Position numbers and translations under genes: made by a program
The notes under the pieces: model-generated
The model's input: only the letters and a program-made list of their open reading frames with translations
The model's database searches: none
Told to the model about the DNA's origin: nothing
Shown here: piece after piece, positions 33,550 to 42,392 of the stretch
Layout: the number at the start of each line of letters is the position of its first letter
Position numbering within the stretch: position 1 is the first letter of the stretch
Source of the DNA: DATJGR01 sp963812255
Lineage (GTDB): Bacteria > Pseudomonadota > Gammaproteobacteria > Pseudomonadales > Azotimanducaceae
Length of the DNA: 64,000 nucleotides
Reading direction: 5' to 3'
NCBI GenBank assembly: GCA_963812255.1
Contig: CAWEUM010000005.1
Span: forward strand, 1,860,001-1,924,000

Positions 33550-33957
33550 TCAGCCGGGTACGCGCTCGAACGCGGGAACGCCGCTGGGCACGTGATGGAA
33601 TGCCTGTTTGTCGATCGTGAAGATCGCCATCTGCGGTGTGCCGAACAGCGACGGATCGTCGAACGTGCCGACCTTGATCAATGCGGCACCGGGCAAACCG
33701 GCCGAACGCGTGGTCAAATGGGTGCCGCACTCGGCGCAGAATTCGCGCGTAACGGCATTCGGCAGATCTTTGCGCTTGAACGTTTTCGGCGCGCCCTTAG
33801 TGTATGTGAAACCGGCCTCCGGCATCGCCATGATCACGTTCGGATGGCCGCCGGTCAGATACTGACACTCGCGGCAATGGCACTGGCCTTTGAACATCGG
33901 TTCGCCCTCGGCCTCATAGCGCACCGCTTTGCAATAACAACCGCCTTCGAATTTCAT
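33550..33957 (-). CDS. GFA-family (Gfa-like) zinc protein
   Basis: A 135-aa GFA-family protein, related to glutathione-dependent formaldehyde-activating enzyme. The metal-binding cysteines are in GGCYCKAVRY, GQCHCRECQYLTGG and FCAECGTHL. The true activity of most members is unknown. AGGAG lies 6 nt before the ATG, which excludes the longer ORF start at 34041. It opens the five-gene operon and is divergent from the exonuclease III gene, sharing a 58-bp promoter region. Confidence 0.88.
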   Translation of the reverse strand: MKFEGGCYCKAVRYEAEGEPMFKGQCHCRECQYLTGGHPNVIMAMPEAGFTYTKGAPKTFKRKDLPNAVTREFCAECGTHLTTRSAGLPGAALIKVGTFDDPSLFGTPQMAIFTIDKQAFHHVPSGVPAFERVPG

Positions 33958-34015
33958 GAGGTTCTCCTGTCTGAATGCTTGCCCCACCCGAGTCGATGAT
34001 CGCACACTTGCTCGC

Positions 34016-34786
34016 ATGCGAGTGGCCACCTGGAATATCAACGGACTGCGCGCCCGGCTCGACTATATGGCTCGCTGGCTCGACGCGCGTAAACCTGACG
34101 TCGTCGGCCTGCAGGAAATCAAGATCACCGACGAAGAATTTCCAACCGCCTTCTTCACCGACCTCGGATACCATGTTACGAGCTACGGTCAGAAGGCATG
34201 GAACGGCGTCGCCGTGCTGAGCCGCATCCCGGCCGAAGTGCTCGACCGCGGTCTGCCCGGTGAAGATGCGTTCGGTTCACGGCTGCTGCGCGTGCGGGTC
34301 GAGGGTCTCGAGTTCACGACGGTCTACTGCCCGAACGGCAAGGACCTCGGTCACGACGACTTCTCGAACAAGCTCGCGTGGTTCGACTCGCTGTTGCAGT
34401 TTTGGAGGGCCAGGGACCGCGATGCTGCGGCCGTTCTGTGTGGTGACTTCAACATCGTGCCCGCCGAACTCGACAGCTGGCTCAGCGGCGATACCAGCGA
34501 CAAGATCTTTCACACGAAGGCCGAACGCGATCGATACAGCGCGCTGCTCGACCTGGGCCTCATCGATCTGTTCCGCCAGCGACATCCCGACAAACGTGCG
34601 TACTCGTGGTGGGATTTCAGGGGTGGCGCGTTCCATCGCGGTCAGGGCTTGCGTATCGACATGGTGTTGGGCACACAAGCCACCGCGCAACGCGTCGATG
34701 CGGTCGAGATCGATCGTGACTTCCGCAAGAAACTCGACGGACTGACGCCATCCGATCACGCACCGGTGTTCGCCGATCTGATCTAG
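34016..34786 (+). CDS. xthA: Exodeoxyribonuclease III (AP endonuclease)
   Basis: A 256-aa exonuclease III-type AP endonuclease. Motifs in order: MRVATWNINGLRAR with the metal-binding Asn, LQEIK (Glu ligand), VYCPNG, CGDFNIVPAELD (catalytic Asp) and the C-terminal SDHAPVFADL. It nicks at abasic sites in base-excision repair. The start was chosen at the family-typical MRVATWNING; no Shine-Dalgarno is evident there. Single gene, followed by a 200-bp gap in which I recognise nothing. Confidence 0.93.
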   Translation: MRVATWNINGLRARLDYMARWLDARKPDVVGLQEIKITDEEFPTAFFTDLGYHVTSYGQKAWNGVAVLSRIPAEVLDRGLPGEDAFGSRLLRVRVEGLEFTTVYCPNGKDLGHDDFSNKLAWFDSLLQFWRARDRDAAAVLCGDFNIVPAELDSWLSGDTSDKIFHTKAERDRYSALLDLGLIDLFRQRHPDKRAYSWWDFRGGAFHRGQGLRIDMVLGTQATAQRVDAVEIDRDFRKKLDGLTPSDHAPVFADLI

Positions 34787-34985
34787 CGTGCGCTGTGTGT
34801 TCTGGCGCGTTGTGAGAATCGTGTAGCCCCTGGCACTGCGCGATGGAATCGGACGGTTGTGGCGGAGGATCGGTACAACCGCCCGCTCCACCGGCGCTGA
34901 TCTCCACGCTGTTGCTCAGAAGCGCCGATCGAGTTTCAAACAGAATGGCGCACCACACGAGCGTCGTGCCCGCGCGCGGCTCTAC

Positions 34986-35363
34986 TCACTTGCGCACGAA
35001 CGCGCACAGCTTGTTGCCATCCGGATCGCGGACATAGGCCGCGTAGAACACCGGGTTCATACCTTCGCGTACACCCGGCGGGCCTTCGCAAACGCCAGCA
35101 TTGGCAAGCGCCGCTGCGTGAAACGTATTCACCGCCGCACGGTCGGGCGCCAGAAAAGCCAGCATCGCGCCGTTGCCGCCGTACGCTTGGCCGCGGTCGA
35201 ACGGACGCGTCAGGAACAACCTGCCGCGATCATCGGCACGGGCATAGCCCGTCCAGGTTTCGCTGGTCGACTCGCGCGCGCCGCCAAGCGGCGCCAGCAC
35301 TGCATCGTAAAAGGCGACCGATGCGGTCATGTCGTTCGTGCCAAGGGTTGCGTAGCTGATCAT
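34986..35363 (-). CDS. VOC-superfamily (glyoxalase-like) protein
   Basis: A 125-aa single-domain VOC protein. MISYATLGTNDMTASVAFYDAVLAPLG and the C-terminal YAAYVRDPDGNKLCAF are the standard halves of the fold. No assignable metal triad beyond those segments, so the activity is unknown. GGAG lies 8 nt before the ATG. It is the last gene of the six-gene minus-strand operon starting at the MFS transporter, 38 bp after the PliI gene. Confidence 0.82.
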   Translation of the reverse strand: MISYATLGTNDMTASVAFYDAVLAPLGGARESTSETWTGYARADDRGRLFLTRPFDRGQAYGGNGAMLAFLAPDRAAVNTFHAAALANAGVCEGPPGVREGMNPVFYAAYVRDPDGNKLCAFVRK

Positions 35364-35401
35364 CGTTTTGCTCCATTGTGCTCCGATGGCGCAATCATGG
35401 C

Positions 35402-35908
35402 TCAACGCGCGCCGCCGTTCGGATCGTGAAATTTTCCCTTGCCCACTACGGTATCGACGTGCGTCGTGCGCGTCAGCGCAGCCACCGCGTCGGCGTCCTT
35501 CGGTAAACCCGAGACGTGTGAACGTACCTCGATGCGTTTTCCAGTGAACGATAAAGCCTGTGCCGACAGGTATCCGCCGGTTCCGGCGGAGCGGATGATG
35601 ACAACCAGCTGACGAACGCCACTGCCGTCGAGGTCGGCCAGGCGCACGTCTTCGATGGTTCCGTCGCGTGGAAGAATGACGCCGGAAGCGTAGAACGCAG
35701 TGTCGCGCGATGCATACAGGCGCACCGTGTAGGTGCCCGTCGAGCGGGCTTCGTAGTCACCTTCGGCGATCACCACAGTCTGACCGTCGGGCAGACCGAT
35801 CTTGCGCACGTACCGGTCGCTCGACGTGGTCGCCGCCGCATCCGACGCAGCTACCACTACTGCCATCACAACGGCTACGCGCCACGCATACGCAACACCA
35901 CACCCCAT
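35402..35908 (-). CDS. PliI-like inhibitor of I-type lysozyme
   Basis: A 168-aa periplasmic protein. After a signal peptide (VAVVMAVVVAASDAAA) it carries the PliI pattern: TYTVRLYASRDTAFYASG, ILPRDGTIEDV, DLDGSG and the inhibitory-loop motif SAGTGGYLSAQAL. PliI proteins block invertebrate-type lysozymes and protect the wall. The ATG overlaps the stop of the P-loop gene (TGATG), with GGAG 9 nt upstream. Sitting in an operon with an MFS transporter, cupin and acetyltransferase, it is out of the usual context for a lysozyme inhibitor. Confidence 0.8.
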   Translation of the reverse strand: MGCGVAYAWRVAVVMAVVVAASDAAATTSSDRYVRKIGLPDGQTVVIAEGDYEARSTGTYTVRLYASRDTAFYASGVILPRDGTIEDVRLADLDGSGVRQLVVIIRSAGTGGYLSAQALSFTGKRIEVRSHVSGLPKDADAVAALTRTTHVDTVVGKGKFHDPNGGAR

Positions 35909-36396
35909 CACGATTCGCTCCGTAGTTCTTCCTCGGTCGGCGGCTCGAACCAGGTCCGCCACAGATCGAGGTATTGCAGGTTGATGTGAAACGATCCCGA
36001 TGAGACGTTCTCGTTGCGCGCCGTGAGTCGCCGCGCGAGCTCGTCGCGCGGAACGTCGAGAAAGCAGCTTACGACTCGCGCGCCGAGTGCGTTGGCACGC
36101 GCCCGATAGTCGTCGCGTTCGCGTCGACTCCAGACCCCCCAATCAATGACCACATCGACGCCGCGTGCAACGGCGCGGGCGGCGATCTCCCATTGCAACG
36201 ACTTCACCGCGTTGCGCCGTTCGCTGGATGCACCTTTCTGAATCTCCGGCGGCTCCGGCTCCGGGCCGAACAGCTGGAACAGCCATTCATCCGCAGTCAA
36301 TCGCAACGCCGGCCGGTCCCGCTCGATCTGTCTGGCGAGCGTGGTCTTGCCGGAATCGGGCAATCCACACGTCAGGAACAACGTCGGCGCCGGCAT
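35908..36396 (-). CDS. P-loop kinase-like AAA_33 protein
   Basis: A 162-aa protein with Walker A GLPDSGKTTLARQIE and a downstream WGVWSRRERDDYRARA and CFLDVPRDELARRL pattern typical of zeta-toxin/polynucleotide-kinase-like small kinases (AAA_33). Whether it acts on RNA ends, an antibiotic or another metabolite cannot be read. No antitoxin-like gene precedes it. It starts 3 nt after the GNAT stop, within the operon. Confidence 0.8.
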   Translation of the reverse strand: MPAPTLFLTCGLPDSGKTTLARQIERDRPALRLTADEWLFQLFGPEPEPPEIQKGASSERRNAVKSLQWEIAARAVARGVDVVIDWGVWSRRERDDYRARANALGARVVSCFLDVPRDELARRLTARNENVSSGSFHINLQYLDLWRTWFEPPTEEELRSES

Positions 36397-36399
36397 CGT

Positions 36400-36987
36400 T
36401 CAGGCGGTTCGAATGCGCACGATCGGCCGGTGCGGCTTGCGACGCGCAACCTCTTCGAAGCCAGCGGCGTCGTACATAGACTTTGCGCCAAACCACATCG
36501 AGTCGTCACGCGACGGTGCGCCTTTGTCTACCGGATAAGCTTCGAGCAACTTCACACCGCGTTTTTTTGCATAGGCGATCGCGCCACCGAGCAGTTCGCG
36601 CGCGACGCCTTCACCTCGATACTGCGCCGGGACCACGAAGCAGATGATCGACCAGACCGGTCGATCATCGACAGCCTTCATCACCGGCGAGCGCTTCAGC
36701 TTCGCGTAGTGTTCGCGCGGGCCCAGCGACACCCATCCGACCGGTGTCCTGCCGCGGTAGCCGATCAGGCCGGGTGTTGTACCCGCCTCCACCAGCCCCA
36801 ACAGTTCTGCCCGGTTGCTCTGCGCACGGGTCATGTTTGCAGACAATGGCTCGCCTTCGCCGCTGCGCCGGTAGTACATGCACCAACAGCCGCGGGCGAT
36901 CGAGCAGCCCTTCGCATTGAAGACCGCTTCCAGATCGGGCCAGCGCGCTATCGTCAGTCGACGTACAACCAGTTTCGGTGCCTTCAT
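36400..36987 (-). CDS. GNAT-family N-acetyltransferase
   Basis: A 195-aa acetyltransferase. The acetyl-CoA motif is FVVPAQYRGEGVARELLGGA, preceded by GYRGRTPVGWVSLGPREHY. An N-terminal CSIARGCWCMYYRR segment is Cys-rich. Members with this layout are annotated only as GNAT. It is co-transcribed with the cupin (10-nt gap) and the P-loop gene (3-nt gap). Confidence 0.83.
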   Translation of the reverse strand: MKAPKLVVRRLTIARWPDLEAVFNAKGCSIARGCWCMYYRRSGEGEPLSANMTRAQSNRAELLGLVEAGTTPGLIGYRGRTPVGWVSLGPREHYAKLKRSPVMKAVDDRPVWSIICFVVPAQYRGEGVARELLGGAIAYAKKRGVKLLEAYPVDKGAPSRDDSMWFGAKSMYDAAGFEEVARRKPHRPIVRIRTA

Positions 36988-36997
36988 TCATCGCCCA

Positions 36998-37384
36998 TCA
37001 GGATACTTCCGACGCATAGATCACGCGGTCGCGCTCGATGCGCTCGCCGATCATGATGTAAGAGAACGGTTCGGTGCTACTGTTGTGGATGTAGTGCGGC
37101 TCCGACTGCCCGGCCGGAAAACAGACGAAGCTACCGGCATGCAACGGAACTCGTGTATCGCCGAGATGCAAGGTCGCCTGACCACTCAGCACGTACAGGT
37201 GCTCTTCTTCATCGGTATGCCAATGGCCCGGTTTGGTATTCGAGCCCGGCGGAAGTTCGAGCAGGCCGATTCCGATTTTCGCCGCGCCGCCAACATCTCC
37301 GAGCGCCTTGCCACGGATCTCGCGATCGGTATCCGGATACCATGTCTCCCACGGGATCTGTGAGACGTGTACAGGCTGTTTCAT
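36998..37384 (-). CDS. Single-domain cupin protein
   Basis: A 128-aa cupin. The metal-binding motif 1 is GHWHTDEEEHLYVLSG and motif 2 ends in GSFVCFPAGQSEPHYIHN, giving three histidines and a glutamate. It could be a dioxygenase, an isomerase or a binding protein. It begins 3 nt after the MFS stop, so the transported substrate may also be the cupin ligand; this is inference. Confidence 0.83.
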   Translation of the reverse strand: MKQPVHVSQIPWETWYPDTDREIRGKALGDVGGAAKIGIGLLELPPGSNTKPGHWHTDEEEHLYVLSGQATLHLGDTRVPLHAGSFVCFPAGQSEPHYIHNSSTEPFSYIMIGERIERDRVIYASEVS

Positions 37385-37387
37385 TTG

Positions 37388-38728
37388 CTACGTCCTCGAT
37401 GCGAACGGCGGCGCGACCACATCCGGTTCCGCGAGCGCAGGCGTATTGCGTAGCAGCAGCGTTGCGATACCACCCATCAGCAGCAGCAGCGCGAGCATCA
37501 GCAATCCGCCGGCGAAACTACCCGTGGCATTTTTCACCAGACCGACCGCATACGGTCCGACGAACCCCCCCAACGAACCGATTGTGTTGATCAACGCGAT
37601 CGCACCGGCGGATGCGCTGCTGGCGAGAAAACGCCCCGGCAGCGCCCAGAACGGTCCGCGGCTGCCGAGGTCACCAATGGCCGCGATGGTCAGTGCGATC
37701 ATCGCGGGAATCGGGCTGCTGATTAATGCGCTGGCCGTGAAGCCGACCGCTGCGACGAAACTTGGCACGGCGATGTGCAGAAAGCGCTCGCCGGTCCGGT
37801 CGGAGCTGGCGCCGATCCAGATCATGCCTGCCGCGGCGCCAAGATACGGAATCGCGGAGATCAAACCGACTTCCAGATTGTCCAAGCCCGACAACCCCTT
37901 GACGATCTGCGGTATCCACAACGACAGCCCGTAGCTGCCGGTCTGACACACGAACATGATCAACGCGAGCCGCCACACTGTCGGGTGGACCAACGCTCTG
38001 CGCAGGCCAATGCCATGGCGCTGCGCGGTTGCGGTCTGTTCCGCAGCGATGCAGGCGCCCAGCCAGTGCTGCTGCTCCGGTGTCAGCCAGCGCGCCTGCG
38101 TGGAGTCGTCAGGAAGAAAGCGCCACACCAGCATGCCCAGCACGATCGCAGGGATGCCCTCGAGCAGGAACAACCACTGCCATCCTCTGAGTCCCATGGC
38201 ACCGTCCATGCCGAGCAGCAGGCCCGCCACCGGACCGCCGATCACGATCGACAGTGGGATAGCGACCATGAACAGCGATACCGCACGCGCGCGTTGGGCG
38301 GCCGGATACCAGCTCGAGAGGTAATAGATGATGCCGGGCAGGAACCCCGCTTCGGCCGCGCCGAGCAGGAATCGCAGCACGTAGAAACCGGTCGGGCCTT
38401 TCACCCACATCAGCGCCACCGCGACGATGCCCCAGGTGACCATGATTCGCGCGATCCAGCGCCGCGCGCCGACGCGCGCAAGAATCAGATTACTCGGCAC
38501 CTCGCACAACGCGTAACCGACGAAGAACACCCCGGCGCCGAAACCGTACACGGCGGCACTGAAGCCAAGATCCTGGTTCATCTGCAATGCCGCAAATCCA
38601 ACGTTCACGCGGTCGACGAATGCAACGATGTACAGCAGCAGCAGAAATGGGATCAGCCGCCACGTCACTTTGGCAAGCGTAGCCGCCTCGATGTCGCCAT
38701 GAAGTGGCGCACGCGGTGTTGGATTCAC
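37388..38728 (-). CDS. MFS transporter, ACS (anion:cation symporter) type
   Basis: A 446-aa twelve-helix transporter. The family signature RLIPFLLLLYIVAFVDRVNVG and the NLILARVGARRW loop are typical of ACS-type importers of organic acids. The C-terminal half repeats the six-helix layout. Start is GTG with GGGGAG 6 nt upstream. It heads the operon MFS-cupin-GNAT-kinase-PliI-VOC. A clear paralogue lies at 45.9-47.2 kb. Confidence 0.9.
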   Translation of the reverse strand: MNPTPRAPLHGDIEAATLAKVTWRLIPFLLLLYIVAFVDRVNVGFAALQMNQDLGFSAAVYGFGAGVFFVGYALCEVPSNLILARVGARRWIARIMVTWGIVAVALMWVKGPTGFYVLRFLLGAAEAGFLPGIIYYLSSWYPAAQRARAVSLFMVAIPLSIVIGGPVAGLLLGMDGAMGLRGWQWLFLLEGIPAIVLGMLVWRFLPDDSTQARWLTPEQQHWLGACIAAEQTATAQRHGIGLRRALVHPTVWRLALIMFVCQTGSYGLSLWIPQIVKGLSGLDNLEVGLISAIPYLGAAAGMIWIGASSDRTGERFLHIAVPSFVAAVGFTASALISSPIPAMIALTIAAIGDLGSRGPFWALPGRFLASSASAGAIALINTIGSLGGFVGPYAVGLVKNATGSFAGGLLMLALLLLMGGIATLLLRNTPALAEPDVVAPPFASRT

Positions 38729-38779
38729 CTCAATCTCCCCGTTAGATGCTACGACGCCAGTGTCATGCGCCGCACTACA

Positions 38780-39835
38780 CTAGCCAGCCGCGATCACGCC
38801 TGCCATCAGTTCCCGTGTGACGACCGCCGCCGGCAATTCAACGCATCCGCTGGCATTCTGGCTGCACCACAGTGGCGAGAAGTCGCCGCTGCCCGCGCTT
38901 TCCGCTTTTGCGCGAATCGGCGCCAGCGCCGCGCCGGCCAGCGGGAATTCCGGCGCAGATCCACGAATCGGGCCCTGCTCGCGTATCAGCCGGTTGACGA
39001 TGGCCCGCGCGGGGCGGCCCGTGAACAGATTGGTCAAGGTCGTAGTGCGGGCAGCGTCGCTTTTCAGCGCCGCGCGATGCACCGCGCTCGTCGTCGCCTC
39101 CGGGCACAGCAGATAGGCACTACCGACCTGCACGCCTACCGCACCAAGCGACAACGCAGCGTTCACTCCACGCGCATCCGCGATGCCGCCGGCCGCGACA
39201 ACCGGCACCTGCACGGCGCGCGCGATCTGCGGCACCAGCGCAAGCGTGCCGATCTGGGTGCTGAGATCGGTGGAGAGGAACATGCCGCGATGTCCGCCGG
39301 CCTCCGCGCCCTGCGCGACGATGATGTCCGCACCATGATCTTCGAGCCAACGCGCTTCATCCACGGTGGTGGCCGATGAGAGGATCGTGGCGCCCCATGC
39401 GTGAACCTTCTCGACCAAATCTGCCGCCGGCAGACCAAAATGAAAGCTGACCACAGGCGGTGCGTCCTCACTCAGCATGTCGGCTGTTTCCGCATCGAAC
39501 GGTCGCCTGCCCGGCCCCACTTCGATACCGTTGGGGTCGATGCCGAATTCCTGGTAATACCCCGACAGCGCGGACCGCCACGCCGCCTCGCGCTCCGCAT
39601 CGATCGTCGGTGGCGCGTGACAGAAGAAGTTCACGTTGAATGGGTTCAAGGTTCCCGCGCGAATCGTCTCGAGTTCCTTGCGCATCGCCTTCGGGCCGAG
39701 AATCGCGCACGGCAGCGAGCCGAGCCCACCAGCATTGGAAACGGCGATGGCCAACGCACTACCCTGCACGCCGGCCATCGGCGCCTGGATGATCGGAAGC
39801 TCGATGTCGAGCCGTTGCTCCAATACGCCATTCAA
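38780..39835 (-). CDS. Nitronate-monooxygenase-like FMN enzyme (NPD family)
   Basis: A 351-aa TIM-barrel flavoprotein. ELPIIQAPMAGVQGSALA at the start, VVSFHFGLPAADLV, the Gly-rich VAQGAEAGGHRG and VAAGGIADARGVNAALSLGA are the family marks. Such enzymes oxidise nitronates or act as enoyl reductases. The start is TTG at 39835 with GGGAG 7 nt before; the nearest in-frame ATG (39877) gives a non-conserved Arg/Cys leader and lacks a ribosome site. Single gene between two operons. Confidence 0.85.
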   Translation of the reverse strand: MNGVLEQRLDIELPIIQAPMAGVQGSALAIAVSNAGGLGSLPCAILGPKAMRKELETIRAGTLNPFNVNFFCHAPPTIDAEREAAWRSALSGYYQEFGIDPNGIEVGPGRRPFDAETADMLSEDAPPVVSFHFGLPAADLVEKVHAWGATILSSATTVDEARWLEDHGADIIVAQGAEAGGHRGMFLSTDLSTQIGTLALVPQIARAVQVPVVAAGGIADARGVNAALSLGAVGVQVGSAYLLCPEATTSAVHRAALKSDAARTTTLTNLFTGRPARAIVNRLIREQGPIRGSAPEFPLAGAALAPIRAKAESAGSGDFSPLWCSQNASGCVELPAAVVTRELMAGVIAAG

Positions 39836-39973
39836 TTCGTGTCTCCCAGTCGGCTCCGCGGCCCTCGCGCAGAGCATACCCCGTCGAGCGGCTGATCCCG
39901 AGACTGCAAACAGGACTGCATTTTCGCTTTGTTCGCTCGTCGCATCCGCGCGTTCATTCACCGGAGAGCTGAC

Positions 39974-40525
39974 ATGGCCACGCCGTATCGGCCCGACGAC
40001 CCCTTGCGCGCAGGATTCGAGCCGATTCCGCATGGAGTGTGATTATGCGAACGTCGTCGTCGAGGCAGCATTCCGAGTGACCTGAACGGTACCCTCCCCG
40101 GATCGGACCCAATCCCCAGTTCGCGCCACGAGATACAACCCGCTGCAAGGCGACGGAATAATCGAAACGCTCGGACCCTGCGATTTTGACGGCAAGCTAC
40201 CTGGCAACATGACGGCACATCCAAAGATCGACCGCAGCACCGGCGAGATGCTGTTCTTTGCCAACTTCGCGTCCGCGCCGGGCGAAAGATCTCTCGGGCA
40301 ATATCTCACACGTTGGACGATTCACGCGTCGCAATCGAGCGATTTCGCCGCGACGCGCCTCAACGAGGTTGTTTGCGACTATCCGCGCATCGACGAGCGC
40401 ACGACGGGCCGTGACCATCGCTACACGTATGTCGCATGTGACGGCGGCCCGGGTACCGGCGATCTGCTTCAGCGTGGATTGGCCCGCGCTCCTGGCTGGA
40501 TATCAGCGCGGACCAGGCGGTTCAT
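39974..40525 (+). pseudogene. Shredded carotenoid-oxygenase gene
   Basis: From an intact start (GGAG, 7 nt, ATG at 39974; MATPYRPDDPLRAGFEPI) the family pattern continues in changing frames: MECDYANVVVEA, IPSDLNGTL, RIGPNPQFAPRD, RYNPLQGDGI, then DFDGKLPGNMTAHPKIDRST in the frame ending with EMLFFANFASAP, CDYPRIDERTTGRDHRYTYV, and finally LDISADQAVHDF in yet another frame. Only one of the four iron-binding histidines is kept; about 250-300 residues are missing in several deletions and at least four frameshifts separate the pieces. It differs from the intact oxygenase at 2.1-3.5 kb, which belongs to another subfamily. Its 3' end meets the AlkD-like gene. Confidence 0.85.
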
Positions 40526-41220
40526 GATTTCGCGGCGCCCGGCTTCGCGTTCTTCTTTCCGGTTCGCAGTTTGGTGCGCGTCTCCCGCTTCACCCGTGCA
40601 GCGAGCCGACCCTCGTGCTGTGTCAGGAAATTCTCCACCGCCGCCCGATCCCACGCGACGAGGCAGCGCAACGCCCAACTCATTGCCTTGACGACCATGT
40701 CTTCGCGGTCGTCGATGAGACGCATCGCGATGTCCAGCGTGCGGCGCGTGTCGCCACGGCCACCGCGCGATTTTGAGTTCAACACGACCGTTGCGACCAA
40801 CGCGGCGCGACGCCACCATAAATCGGCGTCCTTCGCCCAGCCTCGGATGTCGGCATCGCCGATCTGGCCGCTCAACCAAGCGGCTCCGGCAATATTGATA
40901 CCATAGCCGTCCACTTCGTCCCACGAACTGTTGCCGGCACCGAGCGCCTCGACCGTCGCCAAATCGAGGCTGGCCAGCGCCGACTTGTGTTTATTGATCA
41001 ACTCCCAGCCAACCCATCGCGCCCGAGCCGCCTTCAGCGATCGCGTATTGGTAAGCGCCAGTCCAATCGCAACGACATCGGCCGCATCGGCCGACCGTAC
41101 CTGCGCACTCACCTGCCTGCGAATTGCGCGCACACCGGGCACACCGAGGCGCGACTGCCCGGTGATTTCAGCCACGGTGTCGCGCACGATGCGCGCGATA
41201 TCGGTTTTCGAGAGCGTCAT
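40522..41220 (-). CDS. AlkD-like DNA alkylation repair protein
   Basis: A 232-aa helical-repeat protein resembling the AlkD/HEAT-like DNA alkylation repair family. Repeats around RAARWVGWELI-type and WWRRAALVATVVLNSKS are visible, with a basic C-terminal tail (KLRTGKKNAKPGAAK). AlkD excises bulky alkylated bases, often 7-alkylpurines. The ATG at 41220 lies 10 nt after AGGAG. Divergent from the aldo/keto reductase. Confidence 0.72.
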   Translation of the reverse strand: MTLSKTDIARIVRDTVAEITGQSRLGVPGVRAIRRQVSAQVRSADAADVVAIGLALTNTRSLKAARARWVGWELINKHKSALASLDLATVEALGAGNSSWDEVDGYGINIAGAAWLSGQIGDADIRGWAKDADLWWRRAALVATVVLNSKSRGGRGDTRRTLDIAMRLIDDREDMVVKAMSWALRCLVAWDRAAVENFLTQHEGRLAARVKRETRTKLRTGKKNAKPGAAKS

Positions 41221-41305
41221 CGAGGCGGTCTCTCCTGCCACATGCCAGTCGGCGCAAGCGATTGCAGTATGATCGCGTCACACGTCAGTTCGAAAAGGAT
41301 CGATC

Positions 41306-42352
41306 ATGGCAACACAGGAATTGAGAAACCTGGGACGCTCCGGGTTGCGCGTATCACCCCTCTGTCTGGGCGCGATGAACTTCGGCAACGAACAGTTCGG
41401 CTGCGACGAGAAAGCCTCGATCGCAATCATTCACGCGTATCTGGACGGCGGGCACAACTTCATCGACACCGCGAACGTGTACTCCGGTACGAAGTCGGAG
41501 ACGATCGTCGGCAAGGCGGTGAAGGACCGTCGGGACGGTGTCGTCATCGCGACGAAAGCGTCATCACCGCTCGGCGCGGGTCCGTTCGATTCGGGTTCGA
41601 GCCGCAAGCATCTCGTGAAGGCGTGCGAGGACAGCCTGAGACGACTCGACACGGACTACATCGACCTGTATCAGATGCATCGCTACGACGACGCGACGCC
41701 GCTCGAAGAAACGCTCTCTACGCTGAACGATCTGGTTCGTCAGGGCAAAGTGCGCTACCTCGGCGTATCGAACTGGACCGCATCGCAGATCACCGAAGCC
41801 TGCATGATCATCGCAGCGAAGGGCTGGGAACCGCTTGTCAGCCTGCAACCGCAATACAGTATCCTGACGCGCGACATCGAGGTGGAGATTCTGCCTGCAT
41901 GCCGGAAATTCGGTCTCGGCGTGATTCCGTGGAGCCCATTGGCTGGCGGAATGTTGACCGGCAAGTACAAAGCCGGCGAAGAGCCGAAGCAAGGCACGCG
42001 CTTCGCCGCACCGGGTCCGTTTCAGCAGGTGTGGCGCACGCGGGCGATGAACGAGCGCAATCACGCGGTGGTCGGTGTCGTGCTCGAAGAAGCCGGCAAG
42101 CTCGATGTCTCACCAATCGCGCTCTCGCTGGCGTGGAATCTCGCGCGTCCTGGCATCGTCGCGCCGATCATTGGACCCAAGAGCCAGCAACAACTGAAAG
42201 ACAACCTCGCGGCGCTCGACGTGACGCTTCCCAACGATACCGTTGAGCGGATCGACGCGGCCAGCGAACCGCATCTGCCGTATCCGCACGACTTCATGCG
42301 CATGGCGCGTCAATTGACGGCGATGATGGTGCAGCAGAACACGGCCAAGTAG
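41306..42352 (+). CDS. Aldo/keto reductase
   Basis: A 348-aa NADPH-dependent oxidoreductase. The barrel motifs GRSGLRVSPLCLGAMNFG, DTANVYS (catalytic Asp/Tyr), VIATKASSP (Lys) and YQMHRYD (His) complete the AKR tetrad. IIGPKSQQQLKDNL is the C-terminal cofactor loop. Substrate open. AAAAGGA precedes the ATG. Single gene, with a GST gene convergent 40 bp away. Confidence 0.9.
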   Translation: MATQELRNLGRSGLRVSPLCLGAMNFGNEQFGCDEKASIAIIHAYLDGGHNFIDTANVYSGTKSETIVGKAVKDRRDGVVIATKASSPLGAGPFDSGSSRKHLVKACEDSLRRLDTDYIDLYQMHRYDDATPLEETLSTLNDLVRQGKVRYLGVSNWTASQITEACMIIAAKGWEPLVSLQPQYSILTRDIEVEILPACRKFGLGVIPWSPLAGGMLTGKYKAGEEPKQGTRFAAPGPFQQVWRTRAMNERNHAVVGVVLEEAGKLDVSPIALSLAWNLARPGIVAPIIGPKSQQQLKDNLAALDVTLPNDTVERIDAASEPHLPYPHDFMRMARQLTAMMVQQNTAK

Positions 42353-42392
42353 TTTTTGAAGACGAGTGGTCCGAGACGCGAGCCGGCGGCTG

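Noticed and set aside
37775..39379. 534-codon plus-strand ORF opposite MFS and NPD genes
   Set aside because: Spans two clear minus-strand genes; rich in Arg, His and Gln with no motif.
40209..40691. 160-aa plus-strand ORF as an independent gene
   Set aside because: It is one piece of the shredded carotenoid oxygenase; its last third is antisense to the AlkD-like gene.
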